Made by a program: the position numbers and the translations under genes. From positions 12,295,814-12,359,813 of the forward strand of contig NC_080548.1 of NCBI RefSeq assembly GCF_028640845.1: a stretch of DNA of 64,000 bases. The letters run 5' to 3'. Of the stretch, positions 30,591 to 41,689 are shown one piece after another. Source of the stretch: Ahaetulla prasina (taxonomy: Eukaryota; Chordata; Lepidosauria; Squamata; Colubridae). Every line of letters starts with the position of its first letter. Positions within the stretch are counted from its first letter, which is position 1. A model generated the notes under the pieces. The model did not search any database and had not been told where the DNA came from. It saw nothing but the letters and a program-made list of their open reading frames with translations.

Positions 30591-32982
30591 CTTTAACCTA
30601 AAAGACACACTCATGGACGAATTCGAAGATGTTTTCAAGGACTGCCTGGGCAAGTACAAGGGGACCCCTATTTCCTTCAATTTAGACCCCCAGGTAGCCC
30701 CCATACGGTTAAAAGCAAGGAGGGTCCCTTTTGCCCTTAAACCCAAGATTGACAGGGAGATAGACAAGCTCATCAGTCAGGGGATACTGGTGCCAGTCGA
30801 TCATGCAAAGTGGGAGACGCCAATCGTCACCCCAGTGAAACCAGATGGGTCAGTTAGAATCTGCGCTGACTACAAGGCAACGTTAAACAAAGCCTTGCAA
30901 AAAAGCGCTTACCCGGTCCCCGTGGTGCAACACTTGCTGCACTCGCTGGGGCAAGGGCACGTTTTTGCCAAATTAGATTTGGCCCAAGCCTATCAACAAC
31001 TGCCTGTAGACGCCAACACAGCCGAAGCCCAGACAATTGTGACTCACAGAGGTGCTTTCAAGTGTACCCGGTTACAGTTTGGGGTGAGTGTGGCACCTGG
31101 TCTATTTCAAAATTTAATGGAGCGACTTCTGCAAGGGCTCCCGGGGGTAGTCCCCTATTTTGATGATGTATTGGTATCAGCCGAAAATTTAGAAGAATTG
31201 GGGGAGCGTTTGAGAAAAGTTTTGGGCATTTTCAGGTCAGCCGGTCTAAAGGTTAAAGTGAACAAATGCCAAATAGGGGTAGAATCCGTAGAGTTCTTGG
31301 GCTACAGAATAGACAAGGAAGGAATCCACCCCACTGAGAGCAAGGTCAAGGCAATAAGAAAGGCTCCAGCGCCCAAAAACAAAACAGAGCTACAGGCATT
31401 CCTGGGTCTAGTGAACTTTTACGCGGTCTTTTTGAAAAATAAGGCAACCGTTGCCGAGCCGCTACATAAGTTACTAGGAAAGAATACTGTTTGGTCTTGG
31501 GGAAAGACGGAAGCTAGGGCTTTCAAGGCAGTAAAAAACCTACTCTCGAGCGATAGCTTACTGATCCAGTATCATAGCACGATGCCAGTGGTATTAGTTT
31601 GCGATGCTTCCCCTTACGGAGTGGGTGCTGTGCTCAGCCACAGACTTCCAAATGGCACAGAAGCCCCAATAGCCTTCTACTCCAGAATGATGTCCTCGAC
31701 AGAGAGGAACTATAGTCAGTTGGATAAGGAAGCTCTAGCTATAGTTTCAGGAGTAAAAAAGTTTCACGAATACGTATTTGGGAGAGACTTTGAAATTGTT
31801 ACAGACCATAGACCACTGTTAGGGTTACTGGCTGGCGACCGCCCAACGCCTGTGGCACTTTCGCCCCGATTGACCCGATGGACTATCTTTTTAGCCGCAT
31901 ACTCCTATAAACTGCGGCATCGGCCAGGAAAAGAGTTGGGGCATGCGGATGCATTAAGCAGATGCCCACTACCAGGGGCGATCGAGGACCCCACTCCGGG
32001 GACGCCCATACTGTTAATTGACTCTCTGGACTCTGGCCCAGTCACGTCGAAGGAGGTGGCTCGGGCGTCATACCGGGACATTATTTTGAGAACTGTACTT
32101 GGTTGGGTACAAAGAGGGTGGCCCGCTGCGCCGGGCGAGCGTTTTAAAGAGTTTGTAAAGAAACGTGGGGAACTTTCGGCTCAAGGGGGGTGCCTGCTAT
32201 GGGGGGATCGAGTGGTGATCCCAGAGAAATTGAGGAAAAGGGTGTTAGATCTCCTCCACGAGGGTCACCCAGGGATTGTAAGGATGAAGGGTCTAGCGAG
32301 AAGCTATGTGTGGTGGCCCTTAATGGACTCGGAAATTGCTGAAAGGGTAGGGAAATGCCAGGCCTGCCAGGAGTCCAGACCGCTACCACCAACGGCCCCG
32401 GTTCGGGAATGGGAGAGACCCCAAGGGCCCTGGTCGAGAATCCACATTGATTTTGCCGGCCCCTTCCACGGCCAAACCTTCCTGGTAGTAGTCGACGCCT
32501 ACTCCAAATGGCTGGAAATCATTCTCATGAGATCCATGACAGCCGAGGCCGTGATCTCAGTCCTACGGCACCTATTTGTAACCCATGGGTTGCCCGACAC
32601 GTTAGTATCCGATAACGCCCGCACCACGGCAACCCAGTTCGAGGAATACTTGGCAGAAGAGGGCATCCGGCATGCCCTCTCGGCGCCTTTCCACCCTGCG
32701 ACGAATGGCCTTGCAGAGCGTTTCGTCCGAAGCGCAAAAGAGGCATTGTCCAGACTCAAGCCAGGCGACTGGCAAACAAAAATCGATGTTTTCCTGGCCG
32801 TCCAACACAGAACCCCCTGTGTCACAACCGGCAGAAGCCCCGCAGAATTATTGATGGGCCGAAAGCTCAGGTGCCCACTAGACCGTTTAAATCCAAACTA
32901 TACACCAGAGGGTTACAAGGGGGGACTCGAACAAACAAGAGGGATGGACATAGGCGACGGTGTGGGCACACAACTATGGTGA
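30556..32982 (+). CDS. pol: Gypsy reverse transcriptase-RNase H-integrase
   Basis: 808 codons from a TTG; the open frame starts at 30544 and the first ATG is at 30562, so no independent start is evident and it is probably made as part of a Gag-Pol chain. RT: KLDLAQAYQQLPV, then the catalytic YFDD at residues 201-204. RNase H: D350 in CDASPYGVGAVL and TDHRPLL. Integrase: zinc module HEGH (H568) to C601-x2-C604, then the acidic triad D632, D686, E721. The D686-E721 gap is 34 residues rather than the usual 35, and the conserved GPQF after the second D is missing, so integrase activity is doubtful. The frame ends early at a one-base offset near 32960; the rest continues in the next entry. It copies element RNA to DNA and inserts it. 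Confidence 0.9.
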   Translation: MGMGVTGIYRSDFNLKDTLMDEFEDVFKDCLGKYKGTPISFNLDPQVAPIRLKARRVPFALKPKIDREIDKLISQGILVPVDHAKWETPIVTPVKPDGSVRICADYKATLNKALQKSAYPVPVVQHLLHSLGQGHVFAKLDLAQAYQQLPVDANTAEAQTIVTHRGAFKCTRLQFGVSVAPGLFQNLMERLLQGLPGVVPYFDDVLVSAENLEELGERLRKVLGIFRSAGLKVKVNKCQIGVESVEFLGYRIDKEGIHPTESKVKAIRKAPAPKNKTELQAFLGLVNFYAVFLKNKATVAEPLHKLLGKNTVWSWGKTEARAFKAVKNLLSSDSLLIQYHSTMPVVLVCDASPYGVGAVLSHRLPNGTEAPIAFYSRMMSSTERNYSQLDKEALAIVSGVKKFHEYVFGRDFEIVTDHRPLLGLLAGDRPTPVALSPRLTRWTIFLAAYSYKLRHRPGKELGHADALSRCPLPGAIEDPTPGTPILLIDSLDSGPVTSKEVARASYRDIILRTVLGWVQRGWPAAPGERFKEFVKKRGELSAQGGCLLWGDRVVIPEKLRKRVLDLLHEGHPGIVRMKGLARSYVWWPLMDSEIAERVGKCQACQESRPLPPTAPVREWERPQGPWSRIHIDFAGPFHGQTFLVVVDAYSKWLEIILMRSMTAEAVISVLRHLFVTHGLPDTLVSDNARTTATQFEEYLAEEGIRHALSAPFHPATNGLAERFVRSAKEALSRLKPGDWQTKIDVFLAVQHRTPCVTTGRSPAELLMGRKLRCPLDRLNPNYTPEGYKGGLEQTRGMDIGDGVGTQLW

Positions 32983-33406
32983 AGGCCCGGCCTGGGTAGC
33001 AGGAAAAATTCTAAACATAACAGGTCCAAAATCATACTTGGTGGAGATACAGGACGGCCGAGTATGGAGGCGCCACATAGACCAAATAAGAAAACGCATA
33101 GCCGAACAATCCGAATTAGACGAAACAGGCCCTGACTATACAATGTTTGAATCCACAGCTGACTCAAACCCGAAAAAATCGCAGGACTTATCTGAGCTCC
33201 CGGAGGTCCAGCGACGCCAACAGGTTCCATTAGAAAACAGCAGGGACGACTCTGCAAATAATCCAGGGCCGGATGGCCTAGAGGAGGAGCTGAGAGGAGC
33301 AAACAGCCCCTCCGGTCAGCTCGACCCACTCCCAGGGAATGAACTGCGCAGGTCCGAAAGAGTCAGGAGACGCCCAGTCTATTTGCGTGATTACATTGAA
33401 AAATAA
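32960..33406 (+). CDS. Integrase C-terminal part, out of frame
   Basis: 148 codons at +1 to pol. The start WAHNYGEGPAWVAGKI then GPKSYLVEI is the GPY/F-like module that normally closes gypsy integrases. The end LRRSERVRRRPVYLRDYIE is the conserved terminal peptide of such elements. No chromodomain is seen. It is unlikely to be translated on its own; it is the displaced tail of pol. Confidence 0.8.
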   Translation: MWAHNYGEGPAWVAGKILNITGPKSYLVEIQDGRVWRRHIDQIRKRIAEQSELDETGPDYTMFESTADSNPKKSQDLSELPEVQRRQQVPLENSRDDSANNPGPDGLEEELRGANSPSGQLDPLPGNELRRSERVRRRPVYLRDYIEK

Positions 33407-33444
33407 TATGTAAATATCATGTAAATATTAGTAAAGTGTTTTCT

Positions 33445-33457
33445 GGGAGGGAAGGAG
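33445..33457 (+). other. Polypurine tract
   Basis: GGGAGGGAAGGAG directly abuts the 3' LTR and would prime plus-strand synthesis. Confidence 0.85.
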
Positions 33458-33635
33458 TGTAATGTATCTTTAAATGTTTTGGCGGGAACCAAGCACGTTG
33501 CTGATTGGTTGAAGCCGCCGGCTAAACTGTATATAAGGAGAGGTTTTTCCCCAGCCCGGTTGCTGGGTTCACCATATATTAAAGAGCTGTTGTCACTACC
33601 CTGGTCTCCAGCCTCGTTACTGCCCGAACTTAACA
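33458..33635 (+). mobile_element. 3' LTR
   Basis: 178 bp, no difference from the 5' LTR found by eye. Confidence 0.95.
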
Positions 33636-33650
33636 TTTACCTTTTACCTT

Positions 33651-33905
33651 AGGACTGTATTGCTCTTATCCTTCTCATCTTTCTCATCTTTTCATTTCTC
33701 AACTTTCTCATCCTCTCACCTTTCCTGCTACTTTTATCACTTGTTGTTTGTATCTTATGATTTATAATCGTATCTTATGATTTACTATGATCTATGACTT
33801 ATCACTTTGTTGTTTGTATGTACACTGAGAGCTTATGAACCAGAGACAAATTCCTTGTATGTCCAATCACACTTGGCCAATAAAGAATATTCTAAAAATT
33901 CTAAA
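33651..33905 (+). mobile_element. Snake CR1/L3-type LINE 3' end
   Basis: TATGTACACTGAGAGCTTAT then CCAATCACACTTGGCCAATA and an AT-rich tail (ATTCTAAAA). It is the host of the SINE insertion at 28744; its 5' part should lie left of 28732. Confidence 0.65.
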
Positions 33906-36099
33906 AGTCACCTCGAAATGTGAAAGAAGCGGCATATCTATTTGATAACTAAATAAATAAAGTCTGCAGAACTTTTTTTTTGCCAGCACTGATTCTTTTC
34001 CTAACTGTATCCTGCAGACTCCCATGCAGAAGAATCTTGCCCTGATCAGAGATTGATTAGAAGATTTTGCTTCAGTGATATTGAATGAGAATGTTTAAGT
34101 AAATGCAGGGAGGAATTTTGCTTCTGTCCTGCCCGAAGAGTGTAATCTCCCTTCCTTGCAGTCTTAAACCCACCTCTGGACCACTCTGCCCCACCTAAAC
34201 CCAGGCCCCTCCCCTTTCCCTTTCCTTGCTCTCTGAAGCATTACAGTTGACAGCAATAATTTTTAATGACAGATACTGAATTCACCTTAGGCGAAAGACT
34301 ACCCTGATGGAAGTTTCCTGTGGGAAAAAAGGTTTTTTTAAAAAAGCACTTAGAGATTTTACCCCGTCCCCTTCTGAGTTTCTGTCTTTAGGGCTTGATC
34401 TTAGAGGCCCAGCCATGCCTCAACTCTCAGACAGGGAAAAAACAAAATCCCCAGTTTTTGCCTCGAAGCTAGAAATGCAGGGAATATGCATTCTGTTTAA
34501 TTGCTCCCTGTTTCTCAAAACATGATAGGTTTGCCAGCCAAATAACTCTGAAAGAAGAAGTGTAATGTAAGACCTTTATGTGATGTTTCCAGCGGTTTAA
34601 TAGAATATACTGTCAGGGTTACATTTCTAGGTACTTTGATAGATTTTAGATCTTTTTTAGATTTTGTATTTCTCTATCAGGTACTTAATGCTTGCATTAT
34701 TATTGTTCATTGCAGTCAGCCAGATGTTCAGGCTGGATCTGGCATTTTAATCCACCGTCCCAAGGACCTGGAATAGGCAGATGTGGGTGTTTGATGGTGT
34801 TAAAGATGTACTATTATTTTTGTTGTTACAGTTATCATTATTTGGTGTTTTTGTTGTAGGCTGCCCGTGTCACGCTGGCTGAATTGGGCAGCCTTATGAA
34901 TGATAAAATAAATAAGTCATTAAATAGAAATAAATCCGTATCTAGGGTTTATATTAAGGAGATCAAAATCGGCCCCATTAACTTAAGCAAATCACAATTT
35001 CAGATTTGTTGGGTGCATGCAAGATGTTGAAATGAGATTGGGCCAACTTGGGATGCAGTTTATAGTAGAAACCTAATTGTTGGCTTATTGTGTCTTCTGC
35101 TAAACCAGGTTCGGTGTAAAATTTGGTTCAGAAGAGGCGCTTTGGAATGTGTAGAAATGTCATCCTTGTCCCTATTCTTGAAGGCAGCGAGGCCTTGTTA
35201 CAGGATCAGAGGAATTGACATAGTTGCTTTGATGAATTGCTGACAAACATAGTGTTTGCATTCCTACCTGTCCCAAAGCACTTTCTCTGAATCAAATTCA
35301 AAGCATTGCACAGACCTAGTGGGGGCCTTATCACCGTTTTACTAATTTTAGTGGCATTTCTGGGACAGCCAATTGCAATCCTCATTAATTTTTTTTAAAA
35401 AAACAAACCTACATTTTAAGTCTGTCTTCCTTGAGGGTGAGAGGCGAGCCAAGGGAAGAGCCATTTAAAACAAAACAACAACCTGCCTATGATTTGTAGG
35501 AGTTTGTATCAGAATGTGAATAATTCAACCTGCATAAGTCCTTGTTAAAATTCAGAGAGGCCTGGAGGAAGAGTATTAATTTAGCTTTTCACCTACACAG
35601 TTTCTTCCTACTGCACCCTGTATTCAAGTCATTTATTTTTTTCATTGTCGTTAATCTGTTGAACAATAGACCAATCAACAGCAGTGTGTGTGGAAATCTA
35701 AAACCCGAAACCTCATGTAATATTACCTTTTAGCTGATCAGTTGTCCCGTTTGGAATGAAAAATACTGACCTGATCCTTTCCAGGATTCTGCACGTTAGC
35801 TTACACCAGGGGCTCCCCATAGGTGAGGCTCAGAGCAATTCCCCAGTGCAAATGTCTCTGGACTTGTAAAAGTTTTTGAGAATAAAGATAACAATTTCTT
35901 AACGAAACGGTTTGAAAGTTGATCAGCTGCGTGGAGCAGACTGGGAAAGTGAGACCCAAATTCTCCACCTTAATTTAATGATTTCAGTGTCAGAATTTGT
36001 GCTGGTCCTATGGCATTTAAGAAAAATAAATTGTTTTAACATAGGAGTTGTTTTCTTGCTGGAATGCTTTTTTTGCTTCTAAAATGGCAAGCTTCCATC
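33906..36099. other. Longest stretch without clear elements
   Basis: Mostly unrecognised AT-rich DNA. 34720-34920 (CCCAAGGACCTGGAATAGGC, ending GGGCAGCCTTATGAATGATA) is a dispersed repeat related to 37270-37640. No exon-like frames. Confidence 0.45.
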
Positions 36100-36371
36100 C
36101 AGGGGTGAAATCTACTTACCTTCCCTTATTGGTTCGGAAGTGCGCACGTGTCATCATCACATACAATTTTGGACCCTCTGTGCACGCACAAAGCCTTCTG
36201 CGCAAGCTCAGAGGGTCAGAAACAGGTTACTTCCTGGTTAAAACCAGGAAGTAATGATGTCAGGCGGGTGGGTGGAGCCTTGTGCTGCCGCTGCTACTTG
36301 TTCGCCGAACTATGCGCCGCTGCCACTACTGGTTCGCCTGAACCAGTGCAAACCGGTAGCATTTCACCCCG
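36100..36371 (+). mobile_element. hAT element, CAGGGGTGAAAT family
   Basis: Ends CAGGGGTGAAATCTAC and GTAGCATTTCACCCCG, duplication CTTCCATC / GTTCCATC. Near-identical ends occur at 54644-54878. Confidence 0.85.
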
Positions 36372-37030
36372 GTTCCATCCGATCGACATTCCGTTCAATA
36401 AATAAGGTGTTTTGCAAAAAAAGAGAGGCAGTTTTGCTGTCCTTCTTCCTCCTTTGTTGATCCTTATTGGATTTCTGGGAGTCCCAGACCAACAAAAGGC
36501 ACCAGATTGGAAAAGAATGAAGGTTTACTTCATTCACCCTGTTTCTTCAATGCGTATTATTCAACTGCGTATTCATAGGGCTTATATCAACATGGTTCAC
36601 TTTTTATTCTTCACAGTTGGTTCAGCATGAAAGAAAGCTTCTGTCATCTTTGAAGAAAATCCCATTAAACTCCTTTTTTCGGTGTTCCAGATGTAGGTAG
36701 ACGGATAGCCTAAAGCTTAGATTTAGGTTAACATTTGTGAGACAATTCAAAGGATCTAATCAGCCTTTTATTCTGCTCTGCTTAAAAACACTGACATCAT
36801 TAAACGAATTAAAGAGGGTTTGCTTGTTTTCTTTGGTGAGGGTGGAAGAAAACAATAGGGTTATATTTTAGATGACGCACAAATGGGCCACGGGAGATGT
36901 CAGGTTAGCAAAGCTACCACTTACCCAACGGTGGAAGGAGAGGGGCTTCATAGAGATTTAATGGATTATTATTCACATCAAGAATTGCTTTATCAGATTG
37001 TCTTATGCCATCCAGTGAGATGGGCACCAA
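36372..37030. other. No gene recognised
   Basis: Nothing supported beyond AT-rich sequence. Confidence 0.45.
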
Positions 37031-37035
37031 AATCT

Positions 37036-37188
37036 AATAGAGATAGATAGATAGATGATAGATAGATAGATAGATAGATATCTATCTGATATCTATCTGA
37101 CAGACAGATAGATAATGATGGGTGGGTGGGTGGGTGGGTGGATGGATGGATGGATGGATGGATGGATGGATGGATGGATAGATGATAA

Positions 37189-37242
<54 letters not shown>

Positions 37243-37266
37243 GATAGATAGATAGATAGATAGATA
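37036..37266. repeat. Compound (ATAG)n(ATGG)n microsatellite
   Basis: ATAG blocks flank a GGTG/GATG block and include an inverted TATCTATCTGATATCTATC patch near 37077-37097, giving local hairpin potential. Confidence 0.95.
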
Positions 37267-37269
37267 AAT

Positions 37270-37640
37270 CTACTGAATCTTCCCCAAGGACCTGGGATAG
37301 GCAGCTATTGCTGTTTAATAATATTAAAGGTATTGTTGCAGGATGTGAGCTGTCCAAGTAAGCTGTCCAAGTAAGGCAGCCTTTTGCAATTGATTGATGC
37401 GATTTTGTCAATTCCATTGGTTTTCACCCAAGGTGTCACATGGCCAGAGATTTAGACTGGATTTGGAATTTTTAGCCAGCTATCAAGCCTTTCCCAAGGA
37501 CCTGTGATAGGCAGACGTTTGATGGAATTAGAGGTATCTTCGCAGCATATCAGCTGTTCCAAGTAAAGCTGCCTTTTGGAATTGACAGCTAGGGTTTTTA
37601 GCAATGCTGATGGTGTTCAAGTGGTGCTCCAGATGGTGCT
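37270..37640. repeat. Dispersed repeat with two internal units
   Basis: CCCAAGGACCTG.GATAGGCAG occurs at about 37285 and 37493, each followed by GATG..ATTA.AGGTAT and a CTGCCTTTTG block. A third relative is near 34760. Unclassified, probably LINE UTR. Confidence 0.55.
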
Positions 37641-37740
37641 CTGATTTACCTGGGAGGGCTGACATCAATCTTGAACAGCTGAAGGAACAAATGTCTCGCT
37701 GCCACTTTTAAAGGCTTGGTTCATTAAGGTTTCCTAAATT

Positions 37741-38060
37741 TCTTGCTTGTCGATCGAAAGGTCGGCAGTTCAGCGGTTCGAATCCCTAGTGCCGTGTAAC
37801 AGGGTGAGCTCCCGTGTCCCAGCTTCTGACAACCTAGCAGTTTGAAAGCAGGTAAAAAATGCAAGTAGAAAAATAGGGACCACCTTTGGTGGGACGGTAA
37901 TGGCGTTCCGTGCGCCTTTGGTGTTGAGTCATGCTGGCCACATGACCACGAAGATGTCTTCGGCCAATGCTGGCTCTTCGGCTTTGAAACGGAGATGAGC
38001 ACCGCCTCCTAGAATCAGGAATGACCAGGACATATGTGCGAGGGGAACCTTTACCTTTTC
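37741..38060 (+). mobile_element. tRNA SINE with L2-type tail, head truncated
   Basis: Starts within the tRNA-like head (GCTTGTCGATCGAAAGGTCG) and ends GGGGAACCTTTACC. Confidence 0.8.
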
Positions 38061-38159
38061 TTTTCTCTGAACATTAAGCCACTGGGGGCTCCTGCCTCTC
38101 TTCTCTCTTTCCCAGCATATCTTCCCCAAGGCTTCTACACATTTCATTACATATATGCT

Positions 38160-38390
38160 TCATTTATTTATTTGTATCTCAGCTTATTGTTTTTACAAAT
38201 ATCTCAAGGTGGCGAACATATCCAACAGTCCTTCCTCCTCGCATTTCTCCCTACAACAGCAACCTTGTGGGGTGAGTGGGGCTGAGAAAGAGTGACTGGC
38301 CCGTAGTCATGGCTAAGATAGGACTAGAACTCACAGTCTCCCATTTTCTAACCTGGTGCCTTAACTATTGGCTCAAGGCTATGTTTTCCC
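38160..38390 (-). mobile_element. CORE/L2-tailed SINE
   Basis: The minus strand gives a tRNA-like head (GGTTAGAAAATGGGAGACTG), then TGACTACGGGCCAGTCACTC and an L2-type end. Relatives are at 26690-26905 and 42553-42690. Confidence 0.55.
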
Positions 38391-38638
38391 AGCTCTAAGG
38401 TGCTGCATAATTGCTGCATCATGAGAAAGATCTTGAAAAAGTGATGCGTTGGAATTGTGATATGGGGGGAAATGGCTGAGAATTCCATGGACTTCATGAA
38501 GAATCAAAAATTCAGTACTAGAAGAAATAAATCAAGAATGTTCACTAGTAACACTAATAGCAATATCCTGAGTATTGTGAACAGACAATGGAAAGGCAGG
38601 AATAATTGGAGAAGACCTTTGTCTTACTCCATTTAAGG

Positions 38639-39013
38639 CAGGGGTCAGCAACCTGCGGCTCTGGAGCCGCATGTGGCTCTTTCACCCCTCTGCTGCGGCT
38701 CCCTGTCACTCAAAATATGCATCACAACCGCCAATGTGCGACACCCGCCTACACACTATTTATTGAGCTTTTCAACCCTCGGTAGGCCAACCAAGGATAA
38801 ATCCAAGAAAAGAAAAGTTTCAGAAGAAAACAGAACATTTCATTCAACTGCATATGCTTGTTTTGTGGCTGCTCAAGAAATAGTCAGGCACGGGAAGGGT
38901 TTTGTGCCTCCCGGTGTTTTCTTTTCTGTGGGAAATGGGTCCAAATGGCTCTTTGAGTGTTTAAGGCAACATAAAAAGCGGCCAACAGAAGATAAAAGTG
39001 ACTTCATACTATT
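38639..39013 (+). pseudogene. hAT (Charlie-like) transposase N-terminal remnant
   Basis: Begins with a hAT terminus CAGGGGTCAGCAACCTGCGG. The + frame contains KSKKRKVSEENRTFHS and AYACFVAAQEIVRHGKGF, which resemble the N-terminal BED-finger neighbourhood of Charlie-type hAT transposases and their domesticated relatives. No zinc finger or catalytic domain survives. It is cut by the solo LTR at 39014. Confidence 0.45.
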
Positions 39014-39540
39014 TGTTGTGTCTCGTCCGCTTTCACCGCAGCCGGGGCCTTCTTATCTGCTTCCGAACGCTGAGGAATGTCCTAGTATGCCTCCCGGCCC
39101 CAGCCCTGGCTCCATGCCCAGACAGGCTGAGGAGGAAGAAGTACCTCCAGCCCCCAGCTCTGGCTCCATGCCCAGGCAAACGGAGCAACTAGACCCCTCC
39201 CCCTCCCCCACAGCATGTGAGCCTGAGGAAGGTCAATTGCCAACAGCTGCAGACTGGAGTGACCCTCGCTTCAGGAGAATTGATAGGCGGCGGCAACAGA
39301 AGGAAGGGAGGGGCAGGCCTGGATAAGTGCTGAGTCATGGAGCCACACCCCATGGCCTATATAAAGGATCTGCTTTCTGGCATTCTCTGAGTCAGGCAAA
39401 GTCTAAACATATCTTGCTGAAGTCACTTTCTGGTCTCCTGCCTGCCTTGAGAACTTTGCTAGGACTTTGGCAGAGCTGCAGAGGCACGCCTGATTCGGAT
39501 TTCCCTGACCCGGCCGTCAGCGGAGGAGTGGGACACGACA
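39014..39540 (+). mobile_element. Solo LTR, 527-bp family, copy 3
   Basis: TGTTGTGTC..GACACGACA, 527 bp, exact CTATT duplications (39009-39013, 39541-39545), TATA box at 39358-39365. Its open frame joins the upstream hAT frame, giving a 217-codon chimeric ORF (38673-39326). Confidence 0.9.
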
Positions 39541-39661
39541 CTATTACAGATGACACCAATATGAGCTTGTACGAACTCAAAGAGGCAACTATTTATCCTT
39601 TTTGGTCTCTCTCTCTCTCTCTCTTTCTACACACACACAAACACACACCCACACACAAAAC

Positions 39662-40012
39662 AAAGTATTCCTCGACTTACAATCATTCGTTTAGGGACTG
39701 CGCTAAAAAAAGTGACTGATGACCATTTTTCGCACTTATGACCTTTCCAGCGTCCCCATGGTCAGGTGATCAAAATTCAGGTGCTTGGTAACTAACTCCC
39801 ATTTATGACAGTTGCACTGTCCCTGGTCATACGATCAGCTTTGGCCACCTTCTGAGAAGCAAAGGCAGCCAGATCTAATTAACAACACATGAGAAATAAA
39901 TTCCCTTAACAACTGTGGCAAGAAAGGTTGTCACATGGGGCAAAGCTCACTTAACGAGTGTCTTGCTTAACAACAGAAATCTGGGGATCAGTTGTGGCCG
40001 TAAGACGAAAGC
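39662..40012 (+). mobile_element. Pogo-like MITE
   Basis: AGTATTCCTCGACTTACAAT start and GTTGTGGCCGTAAGACGAAA end. Interior blocks are present but diverged. Confidence 0.65.
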
Positions 40013-40930
40013 AATCCTGCTGAAAAAATCTCCATTAGATCCCAAAGGTTCAGGGGAGACTAAGTCCCTGAACAACAACAACACCAAATGAGTGAATAAT
40101 TGTTGACATGAACACTACAGTTCGACGGGTGACTTCAAGAGCAGCTTTGAGACTCAGAACAAAAATATTTCCAGGGTGCCTCAGGCAGTGTGCTACTGTT
40201 GTTGGTAAATTTATTTATTTATTGCATTCATATTCATGCAGAAGGAGGTCCACTTCCTGGAGGTTTACAACATTACAACATTGTAAAGCAATATTATAAT
40301 GTAACCAGCTGCGAAAAAAAATGGCAGGGAGATTAATAGGGAGATAAATTAATTTAACCATTTGAAAAGTGAACACCTAACAAACCGTATCAGAAAATGA
40401 AATTTTGGGACTCCCAAAGTGACCGCTGCCCACTTCCTAAATTTGATGCTCTCCATATCTGTCAGGGTACCTACCCATAATCCCCAGCCTTGGGATCCAA
40501 ATGCCTGCAAGATGGGGAACCAAGATATCTGAATGGCATTGCTTGGGGAAAGCCTTGATTAGCTTTATCATCTTTGGAATCTTCCTTTGATGAGAAGGTG
40601 AAATATTATTCATTGCTTACATTGATCTCCATATATTTGCATAATGAGTTGCTAATTGATTTGATATTGAAGATAAGAAGGATGATACATTGTGTAGTTC
40701 ATTGTTTCTCCCCACATTAAGCGAGGTTGGATGTTGAGTAAGCATTCCTTGGGGTAGAACCGAAGCTACGGGTAGAATTCCCACTTTGCATTTGGGTAAA
40801 TTTCCAAAGGTGACACAATGGAAACTGTTCTTTGATTCACAAAGGAAAACTGTGCTAATCTCTGTCTTGCACATGCTCAAAACTTACCTTCCGTTGCAAA
40901 AGAGGTTTCTAGTTTTGTATCTTGCTCTTA
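40013..40930. other. No gene recognised
   Basis: No supported feature in this segment. Confidence 0.45.
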
Positions 40931-41290
40931 AAGGTAAAGGTAAAGGTTCCCCTCACACATATGTGCTAGTCATTCCGGACTCTAGGGGGCGGTGCTCATC
41001 TCCATTTCAAAGCCGAAGAGCCAGCACTGTCCAGAGACGTCTCCGTGGTCATGTGGCCGGCATGACTCAACGCCAAAGGCGCACGGAACGCTGTTCCCTT
41101 CCCACCAAAGGTGGTCCCTATTTTTCTACTTGCATTTTTTTTATGTGCTTTCGAACTGCTAGGTTGATAGAAGCTGGGACAAGTAACGGGAGCTCACCCC
41201 GTTATGTGGCACTAGGGATTCGAACTGCTGAACTGCCGACCTTTCGATTGACAAGTTCAGCGTCTTAGCCACTAAGCCACCGCATCCCTT
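40931..41290 (-). mobile_element. tRNA SINE with L2-type tail, full length
   Basis: Reverse copy from GGTAAAGGTTCCCCTCACAC to the head GCCACTAAGCCACCGCATCC. The body block ACCAAAGGTGGTCCCTATTT is intact. The 160-codon frame across it is not a gene. Confidence 0.85.
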
Positions 41291-41689
41291 GTAATCTTGT
41301 TCATACTGGGCTTCAAAATTTATTTTGAATTTTTTTCAGGTTACTTACAGCGACGCTGCGGCTGTAGTTGTTTTATGTCACATGTCTTTAAGACCCTCTA
41401 AAACTTTCCTGGCTACTCATATCACCCAGTTTGAAAGAAAGAAAAAAATCTCCCTGAAGTTGGATATTTTTTTAAGAAGAGGGGGTTAAACCTATTCTCC
41501 CAAACATCTGAAGGCAGAACAAGAAACAACAGAGAGAAACTAATCAAGGAGAGAAGCAATCTAGAACTAAGGAGAAACTTCCTGACAGTGAGATCAGTTA
41601 ATCAGTGGAACAGCTTGCCTCCAGAAGTTGTGAATGCTCCAACACTGGAGGTTTTAAAGAAGAGATTGGACAGCCATTTAGAATAGAAT

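Larger units (their letters stand above)
29086..33635 (+). mobile_element. Nearly complete Ty3/gypsy LTR retrotransposon
   Basis: 4550 bp with 178-bp LTRs identical by eye, an exact 5-bp duplication TTTAC (29081-29085, 33636-33640), a primer-binding site, gag-protease, RT-RNase H-integrase, and a polypurine tract in the usual order. No envelope gene. Two one-base frame offsets break the coding region. Identical LTRs imply a very recent insertion. Confidence 0.95.
28744..33650 (+). mobile_element. tRNA SINE split by the gypsy element
   Basis: The SINE runs 28744-29085 and resumes at 33636 (TTTACCTTTTACCTT). It is flanked by AGGACTGCATTG (28732-28743) and AGGACTGTATTG (33651-33662). The head shows CGCGGTGGCTCAGGGGTTAG and GGTTCGAATCC. 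Confidence 0.85.

Noticed and set aside
33407..33457. Possible envelope gene after pol
   Set aside because: Only about 50 bp separates the integrase tail from the 3' LTR; the element is a retrotransposon without env.
40931..41290. 160-codon frame at 40786-41268
   Set aside because: Mostly antisense SINE sequence.
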